A stretch of DNA of 64,000 bases from Silurus meridionalis (lineage: Eukaryota; Chordata; Actinopteri; Siluriformes; Siluridae): the NCBI RefSeq assembly GCF_014805685.1, contig NC_060887.1, positions 12,711,463 through 12,775,462 on the forward strand, written 5' to 3'. Positions 24,230 through 35,545 of this stretch are shown here, piece by piece; positions within the stretch are counted from its first letter, which is position 1, and each line of letters begins with the position of its first letter. The translations under genes were made by a program, and so were the position numbers. The notes under the pieces were generated by a model. It saw only the letters and a program-made list of their open reading frames with translations. It was not told the DNA's origin and did not search any database.

Positions 24230-25060
24230 GTTGGAAACTAATGTGTTAAGGCGAGTTTTCAACACTAAACATGGCCCCCTTGTAAAAATGCCCCTGAGGA
24301 GCGTGGATCTCTGCCGGAGATTCACACATTCTCTGTGTCTCCTGCTTGGGTTTTAAACATGCTCAGGTGGCGCTATCCAACCCTCTATAGCTGCCCTTAA
24401 TGCACGATTTTCTCAACTAAAGGCCCAGAAAGGAAGCTTTGAGTGGCAGCTCCAGGAAGGTCAGGCCCATGCATTTCTGCTTAACCCAGTGAGGAGCCCA
24501 TGGAGTGTCCACAGAACTCAAACACATGGGGAAAAATGTTGGATAACGTGTCACGTCCAACTTCTCGAGCCTGGGCATACAGGGAATGGAGGATTTAGGA
24601 ATGGCGGATCTTCCACCATTCAGGTTGTCCTTTGCAAACCACCATCCTTTTGAAGCTTTTGTTCTTAAAGACTGTTCTGTCACTTGCTTTTACTACAGCA
24701 AAAAGGCTGAGTGAACTGCACACCTTAACAGTTCACCCCTCATGCTGATGTTCGCTTTGGGAGGTCTATTAGAACTAAGCCAGCATTATTGCCTAAAGTA
24801 CTCCACCACTCTGGGACCCGTTAATCCGTAGATCTGGTGTGTTTCCATCCGCCATTTTTTTTGGTTGAGAGAAGGAGAGCTTACACTGTTACGGACTCTA
24901 CAATCAGCTTTTAGTTTCCTGGGCTGATTGCTTCCTAGGAAAGCCTGTCTTGCGGCAGCGCCTATTGCACTGGATTGTGGAGGCGATTATGTTACAGTAA
25001 CGTGAATATGAGCTTACTTTACCAGAACCACTGGAGCTTTGTCAGCATATTGGCAATACG
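24230..25060 (+). mobile_element. DIRS-like tyrosine-recombinase retroelement relic
   Basis: Broken plus-strand frames resemble the recombinase C-terminal region of fish DIRS elements: a ...RTKPALLPKVLHHSGT... stretch near 24770-24820 and GKPVLRQRLLHWIVEAI near 24940-24990. Frameshifts and stops interrupt them throughout. The minus-strand frame at 24417-24683 is most likely a shadow. Assignment rests on pattern memory only. Confidence 0.4.
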
Positions 25061-25214
25061 GGCTAGATCCCATAGTGGGAAACCAAACCAGTGTTAGATA
25101 GAGAACTATCCACATAACCATTGTAGAAAGTGTGTGTTCAGAACTGAATAGTAATTTCAGAACACATAATTAATTTAAAATATAATCATATATGATGATG
25201 TGATGGTAATAATT

Positions 25215-25222
<8 letters not shown>

Positions 25223-25290
<68 letters not shown>
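25223..25290. repeat. (AT)n microsatellite
   Basis: A pure TA run. Confidence 0.97.
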
Positions 25291-25293
<3 letters not shown>

Positions 25294-25500
25294 CCAAAAA
25301 AGTATTTAGTCAGCCACCAATTGTGCAAGTTCTCCCACTTAAAAAAATAAGAGAGGTACACTTCAACTATTTGCAAATTATGTGGAAAATAAGTATTTGG
25401 TCATCTACAAAAAAGTAAGATTTCTAGCTCTACCTGTAACTTGTTACCTGTATTAATGGCATCTGTTTGAACAAATTAAAACTCAATGTAGAAAAAACAA
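25291..25500 (+). mobile_element. Tc1-like terminal repeat fragment
   Basis: AGTATTTAGTCAGCCACCAA, TTGTGCAAGTTCTCCCACTT and AATAAGTATTTGGTCATC are typical of a fish Tc1-like terminal repeat. Only one end is present, with internal deletions. Confidence 0.65.
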
Positions 25501-25562
25501 CATTAAAGTCTTCCAAATGACAGGCATCACTTTCTCTGAAATTAGAAGAAGAAGAAATTCTC
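25501..25562 (+). pseudogene. Orphan copy of the receptor 3' block
   Basis: TTAAAGTCTTCC followed by CACTTTCTCTGAAATTAGAA matches gene B's 3' block (23538) and the A' block (12117). No receptor exons surround it. It is the only visible trace of a further, lost gene copy downstream of B. Confidence 0.6.
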
Positions 25563-25719
25563 AAAAGTTTTTAGAATGACCCAAATATAAATTTTCAGAA
25601 ATTCTGCTTTTTCAGTTTTAATATAAGCAATTTGCATATACAAAATGTTATGAAAAGTGGTCAGATGATTTGCAATTAATTGCAGAGTTTCTCTTTACCA
25701 TGACAGTGAACAATCCCAA

Positions 25720-25992
25720 AAAGAATTTTCACTGCATTTCAGCAATGCCAAAAAAGGATCAGCTGACATCATTTCAGTGATTCTTTTGTTAATACGAGTA
25801 AGAGTGTTGACAAGGACAAGGCTGGAGATCACTCTGTCATGCTGATTGAGTTACAATGGAAAACTGGAAGCTTTAAAAGGAGGGTGGTGCTTCAAATCAT
25901 TGTTCTTCTTCTGTTAACCATGGTTACCTGCAAGGAAACACGTGCAGTCATCACTGGTTTGCACAAAAAGGATTTCACAGGCAGGGATATTG
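25720..25992 (+). mobile_element. Tc1-like transposon 5' fragment
   Basis: From 25920 it reads MVTCKETRAVITGLHKKDFT, close to the start of a fish Tc1 transposase, preceded by leader sequence of that family (GCTTTAAAAGGAGGGTGGTG). It is cut off exactly where the large transposon begins at 25993. Confidence 0.7.
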
Positions 25993-26910
25993 CACAGCAA
26001 ATTTACTGGAGTTAAATTTATGGTGTACATTTTTTGGTGTTGCCCAGTGTTAAACCCGGAGTACATTTTAATCCTCAAGTGTTAAACTGCATCTATAAAA
26101 AGAGTTATTTTTCAGAGTTAAACTTTTAACTCTGTAAGCAGTGCATTTCCCACATTACTTAACGGCTCTTCATTTGGAAGATCACAAGGAGATGAGTACG
26201 CAGTTCAAAGGTAACGTTAGCTATGTTTGCATCATCTTTTAATAAATTGTGTGGTGTATTTGGTGTAATTATATTTATTAAAAGAAATACGTTTGTTTTA
26301 CATGTTTTTATAAAGAAGCTGCATGGATTTCGTTGGATTGGAGTTCGTTTATATCTGAGCACCACGCGCATCAGGTAAGCCTAAGTGAATAAACACGTGG
26401 ATTAGCTTCAAATATTACATAGCAAATATACGCAAATGCCATTATTTCTTGATAAACTATATGTTGTAAATGTATTAGTATTTAGTAATCTTACACAGTG
26501 TGTACCTTTCCAAAAGATCATTAGAGGTTAAATGACAGTGTAACTTATTTGTTTGATCAATCGCTATGCACTATTTTAATTTGACAGTTTTATTCTCATA
26601 CTGGTTGTTTTGTAAATGTATTAAAGTAGCAACGAGCCAGCGGTTTCCCGGTCTTTGTTTGAAAAAGATGCGAGTCGCGTGCTTTCGCAAACAAGTGGCG
26701 CATGCGAGTTAAGAACAGATGCTAACGCACCAACATTAGTTTTAAGTTAAATGTTAAACGTATTACAAGTCGTATGGTCTTTGTGGCCTGTAATGATACG
26801 TGTAACGTTACCTAAAGAAAGCATACTGAATGAACGGCAGTTTTTGTATCAAACGTTGAACGATTTATGATTAAGTTAATGGTTTGGTGTTTTTGTTTTC
26901 ACTAGTAACA

Positions 26911-29513
26911 ATGCTGTTCACAGTAATCTACGGAGGAAAGAAAAAGCTGATAAAAGTAGATGGAGCAGATTACACTAGTTTAATGACTCAAGGTATGTAA
27001 TTTAAATTAATTAAAAATGTACTCTGTTATATTGATGCTTATTGCACTGTAGCATGCTATCAGTTGTTTTGTTTTTAGAATAAATCTCTCTGTCTCCTTT
27101 TATCCACAGTTAAGAAGAAATTTTCAATAAGTGAGAAAGATCTGATGTTACAAGATGACACTGGTGTTGAGGTGGATGAAGATGTATTCACTGACTTGCT
27201 GGAGGAGAGATCACATGATATCCTATGGAGAGTTGTTGACAAAGATTCCGGTAGGTGTGGCTGTGATGTACAGAAATGGATATACATTAAAATAGTAAAA
27301 AGAAAAACTAGAAGGAACTACAACAGTTATATGCTGTAGAGCTTTCCCTAACATACTGTAGATTTTGAGATTAAAAACATGACCAAACATTGAGATTTCC
27401 TCATTCTAAGTATTTTTAAAACATCTTGTTGACAACCATTTGGAAATTGATCATAAAATGAGTCATACTTTTAATTTAATGTATTAAATGTTTGTATGTT
27501 TGTTTAAAGTTTCTATTTATTTTGCTTCCAGAATGCTCAGTCCTCAATTCATCCTGTAGCTCACAAACTGACACTCTCTCAGTGTCGTCTGAGACTGATG
27601 ACAGTGCTGGACCAAGCTCCAAGAGACCTCGTCTTGATGGACTTTTTGAGGCAAAACAGGTAAAAATCATAATTTACTAGCTGGATTGTATAGCAGTTAT
27701 TGACTTTGTAATATTATGAATGCATTACAGAACACAGTGTCTCTGATTATAGTTTGTTAGAAACATTTTAGTGGAAAATGCTGGAGGAACTGCGATTTTG
27801 GATGAATATAAAGAACATGGAAAACTCACAGACTCAGCCCGGCGACACTTGGTTAACATTGTTGTTGCGCACATTACTGACAAAGAAGGGTAAGCATCGT
27901 TTAAACTATCAGACTTTGTAGATAAATTCATATTTGAATATTGTTATTGTTCTTTTTAAAGCCGTGTCCCTTCTAAAGAAACAAAAACTCGTTGTGCCTT
28001 TGGAATTGTAACTCTGTTCCCATCACTAAAGGATCCATACTCAAGAACTGGATATGTAAGTACTTAACATCTTATTCATTGTTATAAATACCTAATAGGA
28101 AAATTTTAAATGAAATTTATTATGGCTTTAAGGAACTCTTCTCACTTTCTCAGCCATGCCTAGAACAATGACAAGTTAAGAATTGTTTGATTTGATCATC
28201 AGCTTTTTTGTTTGTTTTTATGCAAAGGAACATTTTTATGACCCTAAGAGCAACCAAGGATACATATCTTGGCGACTCAAAACAGTTTTGCGGCAAAGCA
28301 AACACCATGGTGGACACCACAGCAAGAAGGATGCCAGGTCAAGTGGAACATCAGACAGTGAGGGCAGTGGAGGACCAACAGCTTATAGAGAAACTTGCAA
28401 CCATTTGGAACTGCAGTTAGAGGGTGATCAATGCAAAGAAGCGATATCTTTCATGAATCATTGTGCAGAAAAGGACCTGATTTTGAGAAGATGAAAGCCA
28501 CATTCAAGCACAGACAGCTCCTTATTCATGATGCAGCAAAGTCCAATACAGTGCTTTCAGTTTTTCCACGATTTCTTGACACCAAGGGATTGGTAAGATA
28601 CAAATGATGAGTACAATGATGGGAGAAAATATAGCTCATGTGAAAAACTGTGTTGTCTAGGACCTGTATTGTTTAGTAATGTTAATTCATATTTGTTGCA
28701 GATACTTCAAGATTTTGATGTCCAATTTGGAACAGAAACAGCCTCTAGACTTCTTGAACAATGGGACAGTCTGAAGCCCAAGATCATTGCAGAAGCAAGA
28801 ACACTTACTTCGACCTTGCATCTGACAAACCTGCTCTCAGATGCCCAGGGCAACAGTCAAGATGAGGGTTCCGATTGGCAAGGTAAGGTTTTCTGTCAAG
28901 ATAATGTTAATATTTCTCTGCTACTCACAATCAGCTAATTTCTGTTAATCCACATGTTTGTTTTTTGTTTGTTTGTTTGTTTTTTGCAGGATGGGACAGC
29001 GACATGTCCTCTATTTTACTCCTGGCCTACCTTTTGCCACCTTCACCTGGTGGTTGGAACAAATCCACCAAGATCAGCATCAGAGAGGCAATGGACCACA
29101 TTGTGCAGTTTCACAAGGTTTGCATGGAAACATAAGTGAGCTGTCATGAGTCATGTATTGGGTTATATGTTTTCAATTTTTTTTTTCAGGCTTGCTGTAG
29201 TCTAACTGAACACATTAACAAGTCTAAAGGCCTTCAAGCACATCTCCTTGCAGTTGGCTCAGCGAAGAACATCATCCATGATTTTTACATCGTGCTGGAC
29301 GGAAAGCTTCTTCCATGTCAGGCAAAGTCTTCTCTTGCTGCTTTTGATGAACTTTTTAAAGCATACTTTGTCTTTAGCGTGTCATACCCCCACTGCTTAA
29401 GTGCAATGTATACATTCATCCAGGCAACTATCTACAAGATAGATCTTGGTACAGTCCATGAAACCCCTAGGGTCAAAGACCTACGAGCTAAACTTTTGAA
29501 TTACTTAAGATAG
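26911..29513 (+). pseudogene. Transposon gene 1: CIDE-N-like plus SAMD3-like protein
   Basis: Exons: 26911-26992, 27110-27250, 27532-27659, 27753-27889, 27962-28055, 28228 to about 28593, 28702-28882, 28990-29117 and 29190-29513. All splice sites fit. The first two encode a ubiquitin-like fold resembling CIDE-N (LQDDTGVEVDEDVFTDLLEE). A Ser-rich linker with a basic SKRPRLDG stretch follows, then the body common to fish SAMD3-like predicted proteins (ARRHLVNIVV, LFPSLKDPYS, FKHRQLLIHD, FPRFLDTKGL, FYIVLDGKLLPCQ, PRVKDLRAKLLN). One frameshift lies near 28470, in the sixth exon, so the copy is broken. Possible small 5' exons lie at 26192-26213 and 26315-26372. Role in the element is unknown; it may be an accessory DNA- or protein-binding factor. 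Confidence 0.65.
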
Positions 29514-31887
29514 ATTAAATTGTTTCGCTGCTTTGTTTGCAAACTGGTACATTCTAAAATCAATGACCTTGTTCGTCACCTAAAACTTATTCATGCTTAC
29601 TATCCAGGGAAAAAATGTAACCTGAAATGTGCACAGAACAACTGTAAACATAGCTTCATGACTTATGCTGGATTTCGAAAACACTTAAGTAGTGTTCATG
29701 GAAATGACTACCTAGACCAAATTGTGACTGAGAATCTAACTGATGAAGATAATGAACAGATTGAGGTAATGACAGATTTAAATAATGATCTTGAAATACC
29801 AGAGACATCATCCATAAATGATAAAAGGAGAGGTACTGAAACTCAAAAAATGTGTGCATCCATTATTGCTAGATTGCAAAACAGTGGAGTAGCAACCAGT
29901 GTTGTAACATCTGTAGTATCGGATTTGGAAAACTGGTACATGAAATTCATTCAAATATCAAAAGTGAGGTGATGAATCAACTTCCATCTGATGATTTTGC
30001 AACGTCATCTAAAATAGAACACTGTTTTGATCATCTTAGTAATCCATTCTCAAAGCTAAATACAGAAACCAAATGGAAAAAATATATCAAAGAAAAATGG
30101 GCTGTAGTTGACCCTGCAGAGATCAAATTAGGGGTAAGATTTGATAGTAGATTGAATCGGGTGACGCGGACATATGATCAGATCCCTGTAGCTGACAAAT
30201 TCATTTACATTCCCTTGTTGGATACCTTGCAGTTTATTTGTAGGAATTCTGAGATATACAAACATATGTCAGATCCAAGTAAGAGTAACGGTGTCTATAA
30301 AGATTTTGTGACGGAAGTTATTATAAAACCATCCACTTTTCAGTAAACAACAAAATGCACTTCAAATACAGTTATTTTATGATGAATTTGAATCTGCAAA
30401 TCCTGGGCTCCAAGCAAGGTATCCACAAAATTGGAGCGATTTACTTTATTCTCAGGAATTTCCCACCAAAACTGAATTCAAGTTTAATGAATATTCATTT
30501 ACTGTCATTATTTCATGCACAAGATGTTAAGAATTATGGATTTGATGCCATTTTACAGCCTCTTGTTAAAGATTTAAAAGTCCTTGAAAGTTCAGGAATT
30601 CAAGTTCCTTTTTCCAAAGAGCCCTTGTTTGGCACAGTTGCCCAGGTTACAGGGGATAATTTAGGGATGCATACACTTCTTGGGTTTATGGAATCTTTCA
30701 GTGCCCATTATTTCTGTCGGTTCTGTCTAATAGACAAGAAAACATCACAGTCAGTTTTCAGCGAAGATGACACAAATGTTGTATTACGAAACAAAGGTTT
30801 ACAAGAACAGCACTATGCAGATTTGTTAGCAGACCCTACCATTTCTTCGTCTTTTGGTGTTAAACGCACATGTCTGCTCAATGACTTGAAATATTTTCAT
30901 ATTTGTGACAATTACGCTCCAGATATAATGCACGACATCCTTGAGGGTGTTGGACAATATGAAATGAAATTACTTCTTGAGTATCTGTCTGGAATTATAT
31001 CCAGACAAGACATATGTAACCGAATTTATTCATTTAATTATGGATATTTGGAAAGGAAAAATCGGCCTACTAGATTAAACCTGGATCAGGCAGGGAATGG
31101 AATTGGACTGAATGCCATTCAGACATTCTGTTTAATTCGAAATATTCCTTTGATATTTGGAGACATTGTTTGTGAGGGAAATAAGCACTGGCACTTACTA
31201 CTTTTGTTATTGCAGATTATAAATATAGTGTTTTCTCCTGTAATCACAGAAGGTATGACCTACTATTTAAAACACCTTATTGTGGATCATCATAGGCTTT
31301 TTAAAGAGTTATATCCACAGAGGAATTTCATTCCTAAACACCATTACATGTTACATTATCCACGTTGCATACGCAAGATTGGTTCGTTAGTCCATGTATA
31401 GACCATGAGATTTGAGGCTAAGCACAAGTTTTTTAAAAACAGTGTAAAAAATTTCAAAAACATCACAAAGTCTCTCGCGTTAAAACATCAGTATGCAATT
31501 GCGTATCATTGGGAAAGTTTGCCCTTTAGAAATGTTGAATATGGGCCCCTAAAAACATTAGAGGTTGAGGATGTACCATACAGAGACATTTTTCTTGAAA
31601 AGTATACAAATTTGGATTGTGACATCACAGTAACTTTATTGTTAAGACATTCTGGAACTGAATATCATACTGATTTACTGGTTTGCACTAAAATGGAGAA
31701 GGACCTACCGATTTTTTGCAAAATTACTGATATTGTTCTAATAGATGACCAAAATATTTTGGTGACTAAGGACTTTGAAACTATTGGTTTTGTTGAGCAT
31801 CTTCATGTTTACCATGTTAGAGAACAAAATGTTTTTGGTTTGTTAAGAGTAGAGGATATTCCTTTTTTCAGACCATTTGATTTATAA
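29514..31887 (+). pseudogene. Transposon gene 2: zinc-finger transposase-like protein
   Basis: Largely intronless, in the same frame as gene 1 but separated from it by TAG at 29511-29513. The N-terminus has two C2H2-type fingers (CFVC...HLKLIH; CAQNNC...HLSSVH). The core includes VTGDNLGMHTLLGF, FCRFCLIDKK, DIMHDILEGVGQYE, YGYLERKNRPTR, LKHLIVDHHRLFK and PKHHYMLHYP, all conserved in a family of fish repeat-encoded proteins. Breaks: a 1-bp deletion near 29933, a frameshift near 30310, and TAG at 31399-31401 where the family has Trp. It ends FFRPFDL at 31887. Probable transposase, inactive here but only lightly damaged. Confidence 0.65.
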
Positions 31888-32137
31888 GCGTCATATGGTT
31901 TTGATGAACCGCATTTGTATATTGTTCCAGTGCATTGTTTTGTGCATGAAGATGTTTAGTCTTGCACTTTACATTTGTTGGAAAATATTTCTATAAATGT
32001 AAAATGTAATTACAAATCAAATTCAATTGACAACTGGTTTTACATGTTAAAAACATGTCTTATGATGGTATGTTAATGCATACAAATGATCTTATAATTT
32101 ATTTTGTATTGATGGAATATTACAGTTTATACTCCAG

Positions 32138-32140
<3 letters not shown>

Positions 32141-32225
<85 letters not shown>
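32141..32225. repeat. (AT)n microsatellite
   Basis: A pure TA run inside the large transposon. Confidence 0.97.
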
Positions 32226-32229
<4 letters not shown>

Positions 32230-32480
32230 GTCAGAAGACAAGTTGTCATTCTTGTGTCATAAGTTATGCTTTCAAGTGTTTTGAATTTAAAATTGCAATG
32301 TGTTGAACGTGTTGAATGTCTTGGATTTCTGAAATAATCCATGTTCTTTAAAAGACTTTCAAAATTCATATTTCAGAAATAAAAAAACATTTCTATATAT
32401 GTTTGTTTGATCATTGTGTATATTAGTACAGAATAAGTCATCAGTATTACTTAATTAGCATTCATAGTTAATATTTAGTA

Positions 32481-33070
32481 CCTGGGGTCAACAGTGCAAA
32501 GTAATGGAGAGTGTGTTAGAGAAGTAAAGAAAAGAGTGCAGGCAGGGTGGAGTGGGTGGAAAAGAGTGACAGGAGTGATTTGTGATAGTAGGGTATCTGC
32601 AAGAATGAAAGGGAAAGTTTATAGGACTGTGGTGAGACCTGCGATGTTGTATGGATTAGAGACAGTGGCATTGAGTAAAAGACAGGAGGTGGAGCTGGAG
32701 GTAGCAGAGCTAAAGATGTTAAGGTTTTCGTTGGGAGTGACGAGGATGGACAAGATTAGAAATTAGTTTATTAGAGGGACAGCACATGTAGGATGTTTTG
32801 GTGACAAGGTGAGGGAGGCGAGATTGAGATGGTTTGGACATGTGCAGAGAAGGGACATGAATTATATTGGTAGAAGAATGCTGAAGATGGAGCCACCAGG
32901 TAGGAGGAAAAGAGGAAGGCCAAGGAGGAGGTTCATGGATGTGGTGAGGGAAGACATGCAGGTAGTTGGTGTGAAAGAGGCAGATGTAGAGTACAGGGTG
33001 GTATGGAGACGGATGATCCGCTGTGGCGACCCCTAATGGGAGCAGCCGAAAGAAGAAGAAGAAGAAGAAG
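32481..33070 (+). mobile_element. LINE 3' fragment with (GAA)n tail
   Basis: Encodes the C-terminal part of a fish non-LTR retrotransposon protein: MKGKVYRTVVRPAMLYGLET, RLRWFGHVQRRD, GRRMLKMEPPGRRKRGRPRR and VVWRRMIRCGDP, with one stop between the two halves at 32764. The 3' end GGCGACCCCTAATGGGAGC runs into an (AAG)n tail at about 33046-33070. It is a 5'-truncated insertion into the large DNA transposon. Confidence 0.88.
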
Positions 33071-33346
33071 ATTATTAACACGTGCTGTGGTGTGTATTTA
33101 ATCTTACAAGGGTTTACATTTTAACACTAGTGGTAAAAGATAACACTGAAAGGATATACATACACTTCTGTTGGGTGTACTTATAAACTCTTACTGTGTA
33201 CAAATTTACTCTCAAAGCAATGTACATATTCAACACTTTCAGAAGTGTTATTTTAACTCCAAAACGGAGGGAGTCATATGTACATTTTTGGAGTGTTGAA
33301 TTTGACTCAATTTGAGTAAAATGTACACTGCCGTTTTTGCTGTGTG

Positions 33347-33805
33347 CCAACCAACAAAACAATTTTTGGATTCCTTGCACGGGTTCTCCTAGTCTCCTAC
33401 ACCATTGCTGCTCAGATCATCCTGCTAGTTTGTTCGCAACCCGCCAGAAAAGAAAAATAAGAAGATGATTTAGGTTAGGCTCCGCGCGTGCGCATACTGA
33501 CACAAATTCAAAATTGCTGATGAATTAGCTCCGCCCACAATGGTTTGAATTAGTTTCAGGCTGTTCCTCTGGGAAATGTTTAAGATAATAAGGCGCTTTT
33601 TCACTAAACATCGCAAACTACAAGAATCTGAGGAAACTACAGAAGACATCAAGCTGACTAAGGTACATGTTTCCAACATGTGAAGCACATTTTTTTGTGA
33701 CTGCGCATTTCTGTTGTTAAATGTAGTTTTGAAGTTAAAACGTGCAGTATTTTATACAGTCACATAACAACAGCTGAATGAGAGTAGATTTCGGCTGGAT
33801 AAGTA
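33347..33805. other. Intergenic DNA with a possible small exon
   Basis: Contains a short CpG-rich patch (GCGCGTGCGC near 33483). From 33576 an open stretch of 29 codons (MFKIIRRFFTKHRKLQESEE...) ends in a good donor site (AAGGTACAT at 33660). No following exon was found. The frame is too short to call a gene. Confidence 0.25.
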
Positions 33806-34590
33806 CCGTAATTTCCGGACTATAAAGTGCAACCATATATAAGCACGCACCCACTGAATTTTACAAACATTTTTATTTTTAACATAAATAAGCCGCACCT
33901 GTCTATAAGCCGCACACTGAAGTGTCTACACTGAAACGAATGAACTTTACACAGGCTCTAACGATAGACACATTACACACGGTGTAACGGGTGAAATATG
34001 TTGCGCTTCCTTTAGGAGCATTTTGGGTATTTTGGGAATAGCCTGACACTGCATTTTTCCGGTATTACTGCGTGTGTGCAACACGATGATTATGTCCTTA
34101 TTATTTTCTGATGCTCATTTCTAAGTTTCTTTGACTAACCTGTAACGCTGTTGCCAAGAAAAATAAAAAAGCACGAGTTTTGGAAAGCTGTCTGTGCTTA
34201 TGTGATTTCTGTTGTAACTGGAGTTAGCGAGCTCTCCCTTAACCCAGACTCAACACTCTACAACGGCTTGTATCTAAACAGTAGCTGACCAAGAAAGTCA
34301 TTGTTCACTGTCTTTCTCCTTCCTTTCACAACTATTTCTCTCTGGAGTTTATCTTTTGGCATCGTCGTGCATTTAAAAAAAACGTTTTTTCTCCCGATGC
34401 CGTGCAGCTCAGAACACAGGTGAGGTGCGTTTTTTCGTTTCCGTTTGGAAATTTCATTGGTCTAATGTTATGGGGTTCAGTTTTTTGGCTTGAAGTTTGT
34501 GAAACCGGGAAAAACCCAGGAAACATTAATAAATAAGCCAATTCGTTGTTTAAGCCACGTAGTTCAAAACGTGGGAAAAATGTAGCGTCA
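33806..34590. mobile_element. Non-autonomous DNA transposon (CCGGACTATAAAG type)
   Basis: Begins TACCGTAATTTCCGGACTAT, then AAGCCGCACCTGTCTATAAG. The distal half (34253-34590) matches 18320-18606 in reverse complement, including TTGTATCTAAACAGTAGCTG and CAAAACGTGGGAAAAATGTAG. The right terminus is missing. No transposase. Confidence 0.65.
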
Positions 34591-35095
34591 TTACATATTG
34601 AATCGTTCGGATTGTGAAAATGTGCTAGAAGCTTAGACAGTTCTAGACAGTAACAACCCTATGTAATGAAGCAGCTAAGTCACAGTAAGGTATATAAATG
34701 TACGTGAACCTTTACGTGAACCTTTCCAGCTGATCTTTTGAAAAAAAAGTGCTCAAGTTTAACTATTCAGAACAGAAAAGGGACTCGTAAACAACCGTCA
34801 CAAAACAAGAGAACAATCGTAGATCATCTATATAACCATTTATAATCATTCGGACCTTTATAAACCATTTAGGTTCATAAAGGTAGTTATTTTAATAATT
34901 TTAGACATGTTTTGACTTGTGGACCATATGGAAACATCGTTGATGTCAAATATCTTAGTCAGGACAATACAAAATATAAAATAACTTGCATATTGTATGA
35001 TCCCTCTTTTGTTAAAATTATTCACATTTTTGCAGGATCTGCCTGGGTCTGTCATTTACAAACATGGCTTTTCATATTACCGCTATTGAAATAAC

Positions 35096-35098
<3 letters not shown>
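34591..35098. other. AT-rich intergenic DNA, nothing recognised
   Basis: No coding potential or repeat family that I can name. Confidence 0.4.

Positions 35099-35157
<59 letters not shown>
35099..35157. repeat. (CT)n microsatellite
   Basis: A pure CT run, directly followed by a LINE fragment. Confidence 0.97.
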
Positions 35158-35158
<1 letters not shown>

Positions 35159-35159
35159 T

Positions 35160-35545
35160 TCAGCTGGACAGTTGCTGCTCTCATCTTTGCCTCCTGGACA
35201 GAAATATCTTGCTGTATGTTGAATGATCATCAACTCAACCCTGCCAACACAGAACTGCTCATGTTTTCAGCTGACCTAACTTTTGGTGTTATTGTTGACG
35301 CATATATAAATTGCACTGGCCCGATCCTGCAGATTTGCCCTGTACAAAATTATGAAGATTAGACACTTCCTTTTTGGCCATGCTACAGAACTCCCTGTCC
35401 AAGCTCTTGTTCTCTCCAAACTGGACTGTTGTATTGCTCTCTTAGCAGACTTTCCAGCATCTACTACCAAGCCTCTGCAGCCAATCCAGCCTATGGCACG
35501 GAGACCGATCTTCAACAAGCTAAAGAGTGCACGTCACTTTTTTTA
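35160..35545 (+). mobile_element. L2/CR1-type LINE fragment
   Basis: Frames include CRFALYKIMKIRHFL, LPVQALVLSKLDCCIALLAD and KPLQPIQPMARRPIFN, matching the reverse-transcriptase C-terminal region of fish L2/CR1-like LINEs. Both ends are truncated. Confidence 0.75.

Larger units (their letters stand above)
25993..33344 (+). mobile_element. 7.35-kb DNA transposon, CMC (CACTA/EnSpm-like) candidate
   Basis: The termini are CACAGCAAA and TTTGCTGTG, each flanked by TG (25991-25992 and 33345-33346), which fits the 2-3 bp target duplication of CMC elements. Both subterminal regions are rich in short direct and inverted AGTGTTAAA, GTGTACATTT and AACACTT motifs. Inside are two plus-strand genes (26911-29513 and 29514-31887), a (TA)n tract and a LINE insertion (32481-33070). 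Class assignment rests on terminal bases, target size and the DxMHDxxEG motif. Kolobok-like or KDZ-type elements are alternatives. Confidence 0.6.

Noticed and set aside
24417..24683. 88-codon minus-strand frame as a gene
   Set aside because: The opposite strand carries recognisable DIRS-like fragments, and the minus frame has no domain or splice support.
25980..33360. Idea that the flanking Tc1 fragment continues intact on the far side of the large transposon
   Set aside because: The sequence after 33346 does not read as the next part of a Tc1 transposase, although the junction codon would fit.
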